Source: Lachancea thermotolerans CBS 6340 (lineage: Eukaryota; Ascomycota; Saccharomycetes; Saccharomycetales; Saccharomycetaceae). Taken from it: a stretch of 64,000 bases of DNA. Positions 20,159 to 29,935 of this stretch are shown piece after piece; positions within the stretch are counted from its first letter, which is position 1; each line of letters starts with the position of its first letter. The notes beneath the pieces were generated by a model. That model did not search any database and had not been told where the DNA came from. It saw only the letters and a list, made by a program, of their open reading frames with translations. The translations under genes were made by a program, and so were the position numbers. The DNA lies in the NCBI RefSeq assembly GCF_000142805.1, contig NC_013078.1, positions 434,001 to 498,000 on the forward strand, written 5' to 3'.

Positions 20159-20458
20159 ATGGCCTCAGTTTTTACTTTTCTTTGTTTAGTCGAAAGCTTA
20201 CCTCTTTCGCTACAATCAAGAGATGTCTCTTTACTGGTGACTGGATATGAAATGCTCGCAAAGCGCAGTACACAAAAGGAGATATTTACGGCGGACACTG
20301 GAGAGAGTAAGCTAATTGCGACGCTGCCTAAAGATATGATGAAGCACACTATACAAATAACTAGGCTAGAGTCAGATTGTTGCGCAGAATTCCAAACACA
20401 AATGAAAGAATATATCACGTGCTCAAAACTGCGTTTGCACAGCTTGCACAGGGACTAA
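20159..20458 (+). CDS. Hypothetical small protein upstream of CIA2
   Basis: I do not recognise this frame. From the ATG at 20159 it gives 99 aa; an ATG at 20144 would add five residues. The N-terminus MASVFTFLCLVESLPLSLQS resembles a short signal peptide or membrane anchor. The rest is mixed charged with two adjacent Cys (SDCCAEF). It ends about 110 bp before CIA2 on the same strand. It may be a chance frame in a CIA2 5' region. Confidence 0.25.
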   Translation: MASVFTFLCLVESLPLSLQSRDVSLLVTGYEMLAKRSTQKEIFTADTGESKLIATLPKDMMKHTIQITRLESDCCAEFQTQMKEYITCSKLRLHSLHRD

Positions 20459-20570
20459 GCATTTTACATTTGAAAGTGCATCTAAATGAGGACAGTTGTT
20501 TGGCAAAAACTGGACACTACGACGAAAGCGCCATAGCTATAGAACTGTATCCAACACACCTAAACTCACG

Positions 20571-21239
20571 ATGTCAGAGTTCATCAATGAAAATCCTGAT
20601 ATTCTAGACGAAAATCTCCTTCCTTCAAGGAAAGAAGAGGAGGGAGACGCATTTCAAGATGAAGCTCTTAACACAGTCAACTTGCTACGAAGGAAGCGCC
20701 TTTTGAAAATACATCAAACCACAGCTTGCAAGGTGTATCGAAACGTCGAGCTAATAGACAGGCTGAAAGCACAAGAGATGGCTCTTGACCAGGTTCCAGA
20801 CCTGACTGCATCTGAGACCGAAGAGTCTGACGAAGGCGAGCCTGAAGATCCTATCGACGCGCAAGAAATCTACGACATGATCGCGCACATCTCAGATCCC
20901 GAGCATCCTCTGACCCTTGGCCAGCTTGCGGTCGTGAACCTCCCCGACATTGAAGTTAGCGAAAGTAATGACAAATCGAAAATTTCTGAAGTTTTAGTCA
21001 AGATTACGCCAACTATTACACACTGTTCTCTAGCTACGCTGATAGGACTCGGAATACGCGTGAGACTTGAGAGGTCGTTACCCTCCCGCTACAGAATAAC
21101 CATCTTACTGAAAGAGGGCTCTCATCAAAGCGAAAATCAAGTTAACAAGCAGCTCAATGATAAGGAAAGAGTTGCTGCTGCTTGTGAGAACGATCAGCTT
21201 CTGGGGGTTGTCTCTAAGATGTTAAGTACTTGCAAATAG
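20571..21239 (+). CDS. CIA2: Cytosolic iron-sulfur assembly targeting factor Cia2 (MIP18 family)
   Basis: Member of the CIA targeting complex with Cia1 and Met18 that hands Fe-S clusters to cytosolic and nuclear proteins. The protein has 222 aa (S. cerevisiae 231). The start MSEFINENPDILDENLLPSR matches the yeast N-terminus closely. The acidic segment (TEESDEGEPEDPID) is followed by the MIP18/DUF59 domain with DMIAHISDPEHPLTLGQL and ITPTITHCSLATLIGLGIRV, which carries the conserved reactive Cys. The end NDKERVAAACENDQLLGVVS is nearly identical to yeast. It sits immediately before CPT1/EPT1, as YHR122W sits before YHR123W. Confidence 0.97.
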   Translation: MSEFINENPDILDENLLPSRKEEEGDAFQDEALNTVNLLRRKRLLKIHQTTACKVYRNVELIDRLKAQEMALDQVPDLTASETEESDEGEPEDPIDAQEIYDMIAHISDPEHPLTLGQLAVVNLPDIEVSESNDKSKISEVLVKITPTITHCSLATLIGLGIRVRLERSLPSRYRITILLKEGSHQSENQVNKQLNDKERVAAACENDQLLGVVSKMLSTCK

Positions 21240-21392
21240 GTCTTTAGGTTGTAAATGATTCAGTATATATATATGGGCACGTGGTCTGCTCCGCAAACTT
21301 CAGAAAGTTCAAAAAACTTGACGTTTTGAAGGGTCGCGTTTGGACCCTAAGACAACAGTTCCATCCATCTAGCCGCTGCGATACAAAGCGAT

Positions 21393-22638
21393 ATGGGGTT
21401 TTTTATTCCGCATTCAAAGCTTGAAAACTTAAAGGCTTACAAGTACGTTAACTTGCTTTCTCTAGACTGAAAATCGATTCCAATAGCCAGACACATTCTA
21501 ACTCAACATTGGCAGGTACCAAAGCGAGGACAGGTCACTTGTAACCAAGTACGTATTGAAGCCATTTTGGCTCAAGTTTGTTAACATCTTCCCGCTATGG
21601 ATGGCACCAAATCTCGTTACGTTATCAGGCCTTGGTTTCATCATAATCAATGTTCTCACTGTATTGTATTATGACCCTACGCTTTCAGAAGAGTCCCCTA
21701 GATGGACCTATTTCTCTTACGCTCTGGGCCTATTTCTTTACCAGACATTCGACGCTTGTGATGGGCAACACGCTCGCCGCACTGGGCAATCAGGTCCATT
21801 AGGGGAGCTTTTTGATCACTGCATCGATTCATTGAATACCTCTCTGTCCATGATTGTCTTTGCCTCTGCTGTTGGAAGCGGAATGAGGTTTATGACTTTA
21901 ATGTCTCAGTTTGCAATTTTGTGCAACTTCTACTTGAGTACTTGGGAAGAATACCATACTCATAAGTTGTTTCTCAGCGAATTTTCTGGCCCAGTGGAAG
22001 GCATTTTGATTATTGTTGCCGCCTTTATTCTTACCGGAATTTACGGTCCTCAGAAGCTATGGCACACGCTACTAGGGGAGCTTACTCTATGGGGGCACAC
22101 TTACAGAATTGAGAGCATCCACGCTGTGTATGCCTTTTGCAGTGTCGGGCTGGTCTTCAATATCCTATCAGCAAGACGGAACGTTGTTGAACACTACAAA
22201 AAAGTAAGCGATTCTACTCAAGAGGCAGTTGACGACGTGCGCAAGGCAACGAAGGGACTTGTGCCCTTTTTTGTCTATTTCGGAACTGTGTTTGTGCTTG
22301 TGCTGATTGACCCTGAGATTATTTCTCTACCATTTATTCTTTCTGTGGGGCTAACAATGGCATTTACAGTCGGAAGAATCATTGTTTCGCATTTAACTAA
22401 ACAATCTTTCCCAATGATTAACCCACCCATGCTGACTCCCACAATTCAACTGCTTATAAGGATTTTGATGGTGCACGTTATTGGTTATGACCAATCGAGC
22501 GTTCTCACTGCATTGAACTGGTTTGGCTTCGGTTTGACTATGGGAATCCACCTTATGTTCATTACAGAAGTGATCTATGAATTTACGACATACCTCGACA
22601 TTTATGTGCTGTCGATTAAGCACCCCAAAACCGCTTAA
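21393..22638 (+). CDS. EPT1: Choline/ethanolamine phosphotransferase (single CPT1/EPT1 ancestor, spliced)
   Basis: Transfers phosphocholine or phosphoethanolamine from CDP-alcohol to diacylglycerol in the ER. Exon 1 (21393-21442) encodes MGFFIPHSKLENLKAY plus two bases; exon 2 (21516-22638) continues YQSEDRSLVTKYVLKPFW. The product has 390 aa (S. cerevisiae Ept1 391). The CDP-alcohol phosphotransferase signature is complete: DACDGQHARRTGQSGPLGEL followed by FDHCIDS. Several membrane helices follow. CPT1 and EPT1 of S. cerevisiae are duplicates; this one copy stands next to neighbours of both (CIA2 and TOM22). Their intron near the 5' end is conserved here. Confidence 0.96.
21443..21515 (+). 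other. CPT1/EPT1 intron
   Basis: The 73-nt intron starts GTACGT and ends GGCAG. The branch-point candidate TTCTAAC lies at about 21496-21502, close to the acceptor. It interrupts a Lys codon after residue 16, as the short first exon does in the S. cerevisiae duplicates. Confidence 0.9.
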
Positions 22639-22830
22639 GGTTCCAAGGAATCCTAACAAGTCTTGTTTAGAAAAAGCTCGTTAAAGAAACAAATTAGTCG
22701 CTTCATAATTTATATACAAGGCTAAGGAAGAAAGAGCCACATGCTAGTGGCTAATACACAGCTGGTTAGAAAAAACTTTCAATTATGCCATAAGCCCCAG
22801 GGCTTCAGCTGGTTGACTATTTTATTTGCA

Positions 22831-23268
22831 TTAGGCGATAGCGGGAGCCGGTGTGGCGTCTCCCTGCACCAAAATCTCGTTAGCGTCCTTTTGGAGGTCA
22901 AAACTCTTCTCCATCTCAATGAGCTGTTGTTCGGCAAGGATCGATAGCGATAGAGGTACACCTAACAAGAGGGCAGAAGTTGTGACAGCCCATGCTACGT
23001 TTCCACTTTTTGAGAAGGTGTTTCTGACCGCGGAGACTGTGACATTGAAAACGTTTGAAATGGTCTGTCTCTGTCTTGGGGGAATTATGTCTTTCAAAGC
23101 CACCAATCTCTCTAGGAAAGTTTCCTCCTCGTCATACTCGTCATCACTGGAGAATTCATCAGAAGATTCATGTTCGGCTGTAGTGTCCTGTCTGCTGAAG
23201 GAACTGGATGGTACCTTTTCTTCTTCGAAAGAAATGTTCTCTTCTCTAACTTCAGTCAATTCAACCAT
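22831..23268 (-). CDS. TOM22: Mitochondrial import receptor subunit Tom22
   Basis: Central receptor and organiser of the outer-membrane TOM complex. The protein has 145 aa (S. cerevisiae 152). The cytosolic N-terminus is acidic (SSDEFSSDDEYDEEETFLER), as needed for presequence binding. The conserved segment RLVALKDIIPPRQRQTISN leads to one membrane span near 94-115 (VAWAVTTSALLLGVPLSLSI), followed by a short intermembrane-space tail. It lies between CPT1 and KRE33, the order of YNL130C-YNL131W-YNL132W. Confidence 0.96.
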   Translation of the reverse strand: MVELTEVREENISFEEEKVPSSSFSRQDTTAEHESSDEFSSDDEYDEEETFLERLVALKDIIPPRQRQTISNVFNVTVSAVRNTFSKSGNVAWAVTTSALLLGVPLSLSILAEQQLIEMEKSFDLQKDANEILVQGDATPAPAIA

Positions 23269-23519
23269 CGTGTGTGTAGTTCAGGGAGCTTCAGTAATTT
23301 CCTAACCTAATAATCAGCAACCTGTGGCTATATCAAAGCAAGCTTGCCCTGATTTTTCATATTAAAATTTTTTATAACATAACCTAGTGAGCCATGTATG
23401 AGGGTAACTTAGGATGCTCAACAAGATACTTACAAACAAATCACACTCTTATCTGGTGTAAGCGGCACTCAGCCATCGTCTATTATACAGTTTAATCAGC
23501 CGAGTAGACATTTACATGA

Positions 23520-26500
23520 TCATTTCTTGGGTTTTTTCTTTGATGACTTTTTGACGGCGCTCATTTCAGCGTTGAAGATATCTTCAGCGTTTTCCGTTTT
23601 TCTCTTCTTATTCGACTTTACAGCAACTGTCCCGTTCTTCTTGGCAGCCTTGTCGAGATCCTTTTTGGACTGAGCCCATTCTTCAGCATTGTCATCAATG
23701 GCGTACTTGTCTAGGTTGAGTGAATTGATGAGTTCTTTCTGTTTCTCCTGCATGGCAGTGAGAGCGCGTGTACCGGCTTTTTCGAGGTCATCGTCCATTT
23801 TTTCCATAACACTGGAAGCATCCAAAGCAGTAACTTCTTCGCCATTCATTTCTGCAATGTTGTCATCTTTGGCTTCTGGCATAGAACGTTCGATGGACTG
23901 ACTCACAACCTCGCGGAAATATATTGAAAATTTCCTTATGATCTTTGCGAACATTGCAATAGCTTGATTGAATGGGAGGTTCAGTTCCTTAGAGACATCA
24001 TCGACGCTTTTCCGTTGAAGGCCAACAGCTAGCAAAATCGCACTTTGGACGCTGGAGAGATTAACACTGCTGCCCATGCGGCCTGAGAAGTAAAGTGATG
24101 ACAGCAGTGGCAAGAGGTCAACAATGACATGATAATCTAGTAAGTTGTTAGCGTAGCTGTCGAGTCTCTTGAGATCGAAGGGAGAAAGAACTTGATCAAT
24201 GTCCTCTTTCGTTAGAGGACGAGCTGCGTGCTTGTTCTCTGCGTTACCAGACAAGCCGTTTGCCTTTTTAACGCTTTCAATCACATTGAGCGCTTGAACC
24301 GCGCTAAACTTCCTAAATTCATAGGAAAGCAGAGAGAGGAAACGTTTGTGAAAGTCATTGGCATACTCTGACAACCAGTGAGACTCTCTCCCTTCAAGGA
24401 CGTTGAGCATTACGCAAGTGTGCTCCCCGGTCAAATCGTTAGCAGTTTGGCGTAAGTATACTGGCACAAACTTATTCTTTTTCCAAAACTTGTGAAGGCT
24501 GCTTGTCAGTCCATAGGAAACGCCCAGGTAATGCAAGAAGTGAGGAGGCTGCTCAGAAAGCTTCAACAATAAAGGCGGAAGTGTTTTGGCATCTCTCAGT
24601 TTGACTTCGTCCTTTAAGAGATTGGTCTTTGAAAGCTCCTGATCGTTGACTCTTTTTAGTTCATGCGATGCAGGCTTCGAATTTTCGTTAAGATCGGCAA
24701 ATTTGCCTTCGTAGTAGTCTCTCAAAAGCTCAATAGCTCTAGACCCGTAGCCCATCGAAGAGTACTCTGGGTTAGTGGCCACGCGAACAACGCGAGCACC
24801 ACTCAAGCTTGGGAACTCTTCATCTTGAAACTGTTGAGAAATCAGCCATGGGATAAGGTCGCCACCTGCTCTCTGGCCACGCGAAAGCGAAGACTTTACG
24901 CTATCTCTAGAGATTTCACCTTCCAAAGCGACCTGAATAACAACAAGAGGATCCGGGATTCTTCCGCCATCCTTTGGATTGATTGGTGGTAGAAGAACAA
25001 AGAGCTGGTGTGCTGGGGCATCGCTCATGAGTTGCAGATCATTCGGTGAATTCTTGTAGTGTGACGCCACATATAGTGCCATCATTTTCTCCAGGAAGGT
25101 CTCTGATACTGGGTGATAAGAGAACAACGTATCCCTGTTCACAACAAACAGGTTACATTCCGATGGATGAGGAGTTCCTCTAGCGGCAAACCTTGGATTT
25201 TTAATTAAGGTGACGTCTAGACAAAGAAGTTTGTTCAGCCATTTCTCAACGGGATCACCAGGCGCGTATCTGATAGGCTCATCAAGAACAACCTCCTTCA
25301 ATGACCTCCCGGATGCGTGGAAATCCTGTTTTTTGTTGTCTCTTGACACAACCATCGTCTCTGAAGTCTCTCTGCCGGAGGAGTTGGCCTGGTCTCTAAG
25401 CTGCTGGATCAATTTTAGAGATAGGGACCGACCGGTACCCTCGTAACCGTTAATTGTCGATGCCATAAACACCAAATATGGACCCAAAAGGTTCTTAACC
25501 ACAGGAAGCGGAATAGCCGCTGCCTCATCTATGACAACAAGCTCTGCTTGTCCTAACACGTGGGAGTCATTGGGCACAATGTACTGAATGGTCTGTCTGT
25601 GGCTCTTCTTTATATCAACTCTCACAATTGCCTTGTTAAAGCTTGGGTTAGTGGACTGAATGATGTCATAGTCCATATGCTCCTGGTATCCAAGAGCATC
25701 GAAACCTTTGAATATGAACTCGAATAGAGTCTTCAAGTTTTCTGGAGATGGAGAGGTGACAAAAATGTTGGAGTACCCATGAGAGACTGCGGCTGCAATC
25801 GCAATACCCAACGCTGCAGATTTACCTCTACCTCTTCCGGCCGTAAGCGCAACTGTCGAATTCAAGTTTTTCTCGGAAATAGCATCGATAAAGTTCAGAA
25901 TAGCCTGAGCTTGATTGACGGTCTTCGACAGTGCTACGAGGGAACCAGCGGGTTGTACATCCTCCAAAGACTCCTTTAGCTCAATAAGCTCCTGTTGTCT
26001 CGGTGGGATCTCGTCCTCGTCCTTGGGAGGAAGGGGCTGGACGTTCTTGCCCCCAGAGATTGGAAGCACGTTGAGTTCGTCGTCGACCACGAGGCAGTTT
26101 TCGTTGGAGCCCAGGGATAAAATAAACCGCTCGTTGAACCTAGCAACCACGTCGCTGTGGGCCTCTGTTCTGTAGCGGGAATGTATATCCATGGTCATGG
26201 TATACAGCTGCTTCAGCGAAGTCATCGATTTCAGTAAAATGACGACGATGCCCCCACCTTCGACAGTTTCCACGGTACGTGCAAGGAGGTTAGGGGTTAG
26301 AGCCTCGAAATCTTGCAGAATACACATACCATATGTGTTACCCAGAATCTTCTCGGTTTCCTTGTAGTAAACGTATCTAATGTTTTGGTTCGAGATGAAG
26401 GTTTCGAATGGATCCTGCTCATTGACCTCACGCGTACCGCGCTTGATCTCTTTCTTGATCTTCGCTTCTCTCTTTTTGCGGTGCGAGGTGAAGCCCAAAA

Positions 26501-26687
26501 GCTTCTTTTTGTACGCCCACAAGACTGACTTGTTCATCTTCAAGTCCGCACTCATCATCAAGTAGTGCAGATTTGGCAACTGGTTACGCGCTTTATCGCC
26601 CACAATGACGAAAAAGCTCCGCTGCTTGGTTTGAGCACCATTTCTTATAAGCGATGGGATACGGGAGTCGATCGCCTTTTTCGCCAT
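23520..26687 (-). CDS. KRE33: RNA cytidine acetyltransferase Kre33 (NAT10)
   Basis: Makes N4-acetylcytidine in 18S rRNA and, with Tan1, in tRNA; also needed for small-subunit assembly in the nucleolus. The protein has 1055 aa, as in S. cerevisiae. Parts in order: an N-terminal TmcA-like domain; an ATPase module with Walker A ALTAGRGRGKSAALG near residue 280 and the DEAA box in VVIDEAAAIPLPVVK; a GNAT domain near 590-670 with GARVVRVATNPEYSSMGYGS; a tRNA-binding-like region; and a Lys-rich tail (KSSKKKPKK). Its promoter carries PAC and RRPE. Confidence 0.98.
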   Translation of the reverse strand: MAKKAIDSRIPSLIRNGAQTKQRSFFVIVGDKARNQLPNLHYLMMSADLKMNKSVLWAYKKKLLGFTSHRKKREAKIKKEIKRGTREVNEQDPFETFISNQNIRYVYYKETEKILGNTYGMCILQDFEALTPNLLARTVETVEGGGIVVILLKSMTSLKQLYTMTMDIHSRYRTEAHSDVVARFNERFILSLGSNENCLVVDDELNVLPISGGKNVQPLPPKDEDEIPPRQQELIELKESLEDVQPAGSLVALSKTVNQAQAILNFIDAISEKNLNSTVALTAGRGRGKSAALGIAIAAAVSHGYSNIFVTSPSPENLKTLFEFIFKGFDALGYQEHMDYDIIQSTNPSFNKAIVRVDIKKSHRQTIQYIVPNDSHVLGQAELVVIDEAAAIPLPVVKNLLGPYLVFMASTINGYEGTGRSLSLKLIQQLRDQANSSGRETSETMVVSRDNKKQDFHASGRSLKEVVLDEPIRYAPGDPVEKWLNKLLCLDVTLIKNPRFAARGTPHPSECNLFVVNRDTLFSYHPVSETFLEKMMALYVASHYKNSPNDLQLMSDAPAHQLFVLLPPINPKDGGRIPDPLVVIQVALEGEISRDSVKSSLSRGQRAGGDLIPWLISQQFQDEEFPSLSGARVVRVATNPEYSSMGYGSRAIELLRDYYEGKFADLNENSKPASHELKRVNDQELSKTNLLKDEVKLRDAKTLPPLLLKLSEQPPHFLHYLGVSYGLTSSLHKFWKKNKFVPVYLRQTANDLTGEHTCVMLNVLEGRESHWLSEYANDFHKRFLSLLSYEFRKFSAVQALNVIESVKKANGLSGNAENKHAARPLTKEDIDQVLSPFDLKRLDSYANNLLDYHVIVDLLPLLSSLYFSGRMGSSVNLSSVQSAILLAVGLQRKSVDDVSKELNLPFNQAIAMFAKIIRKFSIYFREVVSQSIERSMPEAKDDNIAEMNGEEVTALDASSVMEKMDDDLEKAGTRALTAMQEKQKELINSLNLDKYAIDDNAEEWAQSKKDLDKAAKKNGTVAVKSNKKRKTENAEDIFNAEMSAVKKSSKKKPKK

Positions 26688-26757
26688 GTTTCCTGGTGTC
26701 TATGATGACTCTAGGAGACTTGATCGTGTAGCAGCGTTCTACTAATCTAGAGCTCAT

Positions 26758-26779
26758 CTCATCGCGCATTGAAAATTTT
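26758..26779 (-). promoter_or_regulatory. PAC and RRPE motifs upstream of KRE33
   Basis: The plus strand reads AGCTCATCTCATCGC at 26751-26765, which in the KRE33 direction is the full PAC GCGATGAGATGAGCT. RRPE TGAAAATTTT (26770-26779) follows within 5 bp. They lie 71-92 bp upstream of the KRE33 ATG, the usual spacing for ribosome-biogenesis genes. Confidence 0.85.
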
Positions 26780-26908
26780 AGTATATTACCCGGCATATCC
26801 AAATTCTGAAAAATCTGAAAACAGATTTTTCCCAACTTTCCGAGGGTAGAAAACACCTCACTGAAGTCTAGAGCACAATACCGAGGGTTAAAACGTCAAT
26901 ATAGGACC

Positions 26909-26918
26909 TCGGCGGCTA
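26909..26918 (+). promoter_or_regulatory. URS1 (Ume6 site) upstream of NDT80
   Basis: TCGGCGGCTA is an exact match to the URS1 core bound by Ume6. It lies about 400 bp upstream of the NDT80 ATG. In S. cerevisiae NDT80 is a URS1-controlled early/middle meiotic gene. Confidence 0.75.
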
Positions 26919-27069
26919 AGCCTGTTGCCGTATAACCAAAATTTAAAGGCGCGGCTGGCAAGTTTGAGCAGCAGTTGATTTTGTGCTAGATATGAAGCCA
27001 TTTGAAACCTCTTTAGGGTGAGAGTATTCCCTCAGCATATCGCGAAGACGCTCTCAATCTAACGTGATT

Positions 27070-27079
27070 TCGGCGGCTA
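27070..27079 (+). promoter_or_regulatory. Second URS1 (Ume6 site) upstream of NDT80
   Basis: A second exact TCGGCGGCTA lies 161 bp downstream of the first and about 235 bp before the NDT80 ATG, in the same orientation. Two exact copies in one promoter are unlikely by chance. Confidence 0.85.
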
Positions 27080-27110
27080 TTTAGTGTTTACAGGTCTTGT
27101 TTGTTTTCGT

Positions 27111-27119
27111 TTTTGTGTC
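27111..27119 (-). promoter_or_regulatory. Middle sporulation element upstream of NDT80
   Basis: The complement reads GACACAAAA, matching the MSE consensus gNCRCAAAA/T bound by Ndt80 itself. A near match GCCACAAAC follows at about 27127-27135. This suggests the self-activating loop known from S. cerevisiae. Confidence 0.65.
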
Positions 27120-27311
27120 AGAACCCGCCACAAACATACGAAAAATAAAGTTCCAAATCTTCCATATACTCTTTGTGACCAGGGGGGTAAAGTCCTATCA
27201 GATCTAAGGCGGTTTCGGTAACGCTCTGGCTCAGCCGTAACGCCCCGACCAGTCTCGTTACATTTCCAGGTAAGGTTTGCTTAGTGAAGCTTTTGATATA
27301 TTAGGCCCGGT

Positions 27312-29489
27312 ATGCCAGATGATGCGAATGAGGAGACAATACAAGAGTTTGCATACAGCCTGAATGCCGAAGATGGGTTGAAGGACATTGCAGGAGGCGA
27401 GGTGCATGACGATCTCAATGAAGCTATTGTGGAAAACGACAGCCGCGGGAAAGTTGAAAATTCGGGGGGATCAGAGAGATCAGCACAGCAAAGAAGGACT
27501 GGGAAGCGTCGCAAGGCACATGGCCGAATGAGAAATTTTGTCTACAATCAAGAATCAAGCAGCTCACGTCCTCATTGCAGGGGGGTCTTGTCCGCAAAGG
27601 AAAAGAGTGAAAATAACGTCGAGACCATCACGCACGAAGACGGAAGCACGAGTAACTACTTCGATAAACGCAGACTCAAGATTGCCCCGCGCTCGACCCT
27701 GCAATTTAAGATAGGGCCATCGTTTGAGACTGTCGGGCGATATTGCCAAGTGCTGGGGCATCGTGACAAAAGGCCGGTGAATTTCATGCTGAGGCCTCGC
27801 ATAGACCGTGGTTTCGACCATATTGAAGATGAATGGATCGGTTACAAACGCAATTACTTCACGCTGGTGACGTCTTTCGAGGTTGAAAGCCTAGAACTGC
27901 CGGAATTTTTGAATCAGTCCTTTGAAGTGGATGGGGTTTCAGGTGCGAGTAGCCCCCTAAGGCCAAAGTACTTTGCAGTGCGCCTCATGGCTGTGTGCGA
28001 TGAGGATGAGTCACAAGTTAGCCTCGTGCAGCACACTGCGAAACGCGATAAAGGCCCGCAGTTCGAACCGCCCATCCTGGCATTGGTTCCCGCAACGCTA
28101 CCCAGCCATCAGATCATTAGAGAAGCGTCGAATGTGAGAAACGAGTCGAAGATGAAGAAATATGACTCCTTATTCTTTTTCTACCGAAACACAGACGCGC
28201 AGGAATTCGCGCCTGAAAGCGTGGTACACAGCTATCCCAAGGACCGCATCAAAAAGGTTGCACGATATGAAAGGGTACAATTCTCTTCCTCTATTAACGC
28301 TAAAAAGCAGCCAAACCAGTGCAAGCACTTCAAGCTGCGCGTTGTCTTGGGCTGTGTGGTGGACGGGCAGCACCTAAATCAAGATTCGTTTTGCGCTTAT
28401 CAGGGCCTCGATTGCCTTGTCGAAAACGGAACAGGCACTTTTGTGCCAATATTAGAGATGGAGACACCGCCTTTAGTTATTCGCGGTCGATCGCCTTCCA
28501 ATTATTCCGCTGCCCTTGCAACCCCAAGTCCTAAGCGAGCAAAAGCTTGCCAGAATAGCATATCCGCAACAAGGAACAGTGGCCCTGGTAAAGGCGTCCC
28601 AACTTGTGGCCCCTTGACGCGTGGCACACCTCGCGCTGTATTCAAAGCATCAGAATTTCAAGATTCAAATGAGGATGGCATGCAGAAGCGCCGTGGTGCC
28701 ACAAAGCCACTATCATTCAGTAGCTCCAACTTGAAGCCCTCGGCCAGCGTAAAGACTCCTGACTCGAATATGCCGAAGAAGACCCCGTCCTCACTGACGT
28801 TCTCTGAAAAGCGCCTAGATATGCAAACAATGTCATCTATTGAGGCCGTGATGATGAGGCATCTCCCGCATATCCTTGAAAGGGGATCTGTCGTTGAAGG
28901 TCTAGATTTATTATCCAAACACTGCTCTGACAGCTCGTACACAATCGGCATGAGGGACATTGAGCTGACGCCGTTTTTACTAGGAACGCCTCAAGACTTC
29001 GGTGGACATCATTCAACGTCGGGTTTTGAAAGTGATGTTTTCGGTCTAGGCATGAGCCCGGAGCCCGCACATCCACATTCCCCCAGCAATGCTTGCACGA
29101 TCCGAGAAACTACGAAGCAACTGCGTCCACTCAGAGAACGCAAGCTCAATAATAAGCCTGCTTCCATGGATATTACTTTCTCAGGCAAGCCCTCATCAAC
29201 AAACAACGATGAGGCCACTGAGTGTACTTTCTCGGAGAACTCGTACCAGTTTCATGCCACCATAAATGCAAAAAGTTCAAGGGGCACGGCCAACGTACCG
29301 CGATCGGTTGAACCAAACCCCATGGACATCTCATTCCGTTTAAATATGGGCACTGATTCCGCAAGCATGCCTCGGCCAATTTCTAACACGGGGCTAGCAT
29401 CGCGGCGTATGCTCACAGCAAGTGGCAAGCCATCGGATATCTTCGGGGCGAGCGAACTCTTCGACGAGCCTAGTTTCTATCGTCATTAA
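27312..29489 (+). CDS. NDT80: Meiotic transcription factor Ndt80
   Basis: Activator of middle sporulation genes and exit from pachytene. The predicted protein has 725 aa, longer than S. cerevisiae Ndt80 (627). The Ndt80/PhoG-like DNA-binding domain spans about residues 108-355: EDGSTSNYFDKRRLKIAPRS, VNFMLRPRIDRGFD, WIGYKRNYFTLVTSFE, KKYDSLFFFYRNTDAQEF and KHFKLRVVLGCVVDG. The C-terminal half is low complexity, rich in Ser, Pro and Thr, consistent with an activation domain. It follows CPT1/EPT1 in the YHR series. Two URS1 sites and an MSE stand upstream. Confidence 0.96.
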   Translation: MPDDANEETIQEFAYSLNAEDGLKDIAGGEVHDDLNEAIVENDSRGKVENSGGSERSAQQRRTGKRRKAHGRMRNFVYNQESSSSRPHCRGVLSAKEKSENNVETITHEDGSTSNYFDKRRLKIAPRSTLQFKIGPSFETVGRYCQVLGHRDKRPVNFMLRPRIDRGFDHIEDEWIGYKRNYFTLVTSFEVESLELPEFLNQSFEVDGVSGASSPLRPKYFAVRLMAVCDEDESQVSLVQHTAKRDKGPQFEPPILALVPATLPSHQIIREASNVRNESKMKKYDSLFFFYRNTDAQEFAPESVVHSYPKDRIKKVARYERVQFSSSINAKKQPNQCKHFKLRVVLGCVVDGQHLNQDSFCAYQGLDCLVENGTGTFVPILEMETPPLVIRGRSPSNYSAALATPSPKRAKACQNSISATRNSGPGKGVPTCGPLTRGTPRAVFKASEFQDSNEDGMQKRRGATKPLSFSSSNLKPSASVKTPDSNMPKKTPSSLTFSEKRLDMQTMSSIEAVMMRHLPHILERGSVVEGLDLLSKHCSDSSYTIGMRDIELTPFLLGTPQDFGGHHSTSGFESDVFGLGMSPEPAHPHSPSNACTIRETTKQLRPLRERKLNNKPASMDITFSGKPSSTNNDEATECTFSENSYQFHATINAKSSRGTANVPRSVEPNPMDISFRLNMGTDSASMPRPISNTGLASRRMLTASGKPSDIFGASELFDEPSFYRH

Positions 29490-29527
29490 TCACTGGCACA
29501 ATGGAGCAGTCAAGTACAAAAAATAAA

Positions 29528-29620
29528 TGCGAATTCTGTGGATCGAACACAGGACCTCCAGATTTCAATTAGACCGAAGTTGACTTCAGTCTGGCGCTCT
29601 CCCATCTGAGCTAAATCCGC
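29528..29620 (-). tRNA. tRNA-Phe (GAA) with intron
   Basis: On the minus strand the gene reads from GCGGATTTAGCTCAG (5' acceptor and D arm) to CACAGAATTCGCA (T stem, 3' acceptor and discriminator A). The acceptor strands GCGGATT/AATTCGC pair, the anticodon stem is CCAGA/TCTGG, the loop holds CTGAAG, and the B box is GTTCGATC. Length is 93 nt, that is 73 mature plus a 20-nt intron after position 37. The intron contains CTTC, able to pair with the anticodon region as in other yeast pre-tRNAs. A T-run (TTTATTTTTT) just downstream is a Pol III terminator. It lies between NDT80 and FYV6. Confidence 0.97.
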
Positions 29621-29935
29621 TTTTTGATGTTAGGGCCAATCTTTCAGCCAACTCACTGTACACTGCTTGCCAGGTGATCTTGTTACAGCATTATGCTTTG
29701 GGCTATATTTCGGCTGTTTTGACTATCCGTTGATTCCCTTGCCTGTGTCAGTCCGTCACTGAGCTGTGAGCTCTTTGGGTCATATACCTTTTCAGGTCTC
29801 CCCTGCAACTGAGGAGGTTTACCCATTGTGTGTAGGTCGTTTGTAGCACATTTTAAAAGATTTATTAGCCAGCCCAAGCCCGGCTGAGCCGTCAAAGACA
29901 GACCTAACTTAGGGAAGCTCGATATTGTCTGTGAA
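29621..29935. other. Intergenic tRNA-Phe to FYV6
   Basis: This 315-bp stretch lies upstream of both the minus-strand tRNA gene and FYV6. I see no gene and no recognisable LTR or other mobile-element trace next to the tRNA gene. Confidence 0.5.

Larger units (their letters stand above)
26688..27311. other. KRE33-NDT80 divergent intergenic region
   Basis: This 624-bp interval separates divergent genes. The left part carries the KRE33 PAC/RRPE pair and the right part two URS1 sites and an MSE-like site for NDT80 (listed separately). I see no reading frame or RNA gene in it. Confidence 0.7.

Noticed and set aside
29621-29935. Solo LTR next to the tRNA-Phe gene
   Set aside because: No TG...CA-bounded repeat with flanking duplication and no similarity elsewhere in the window was seen.
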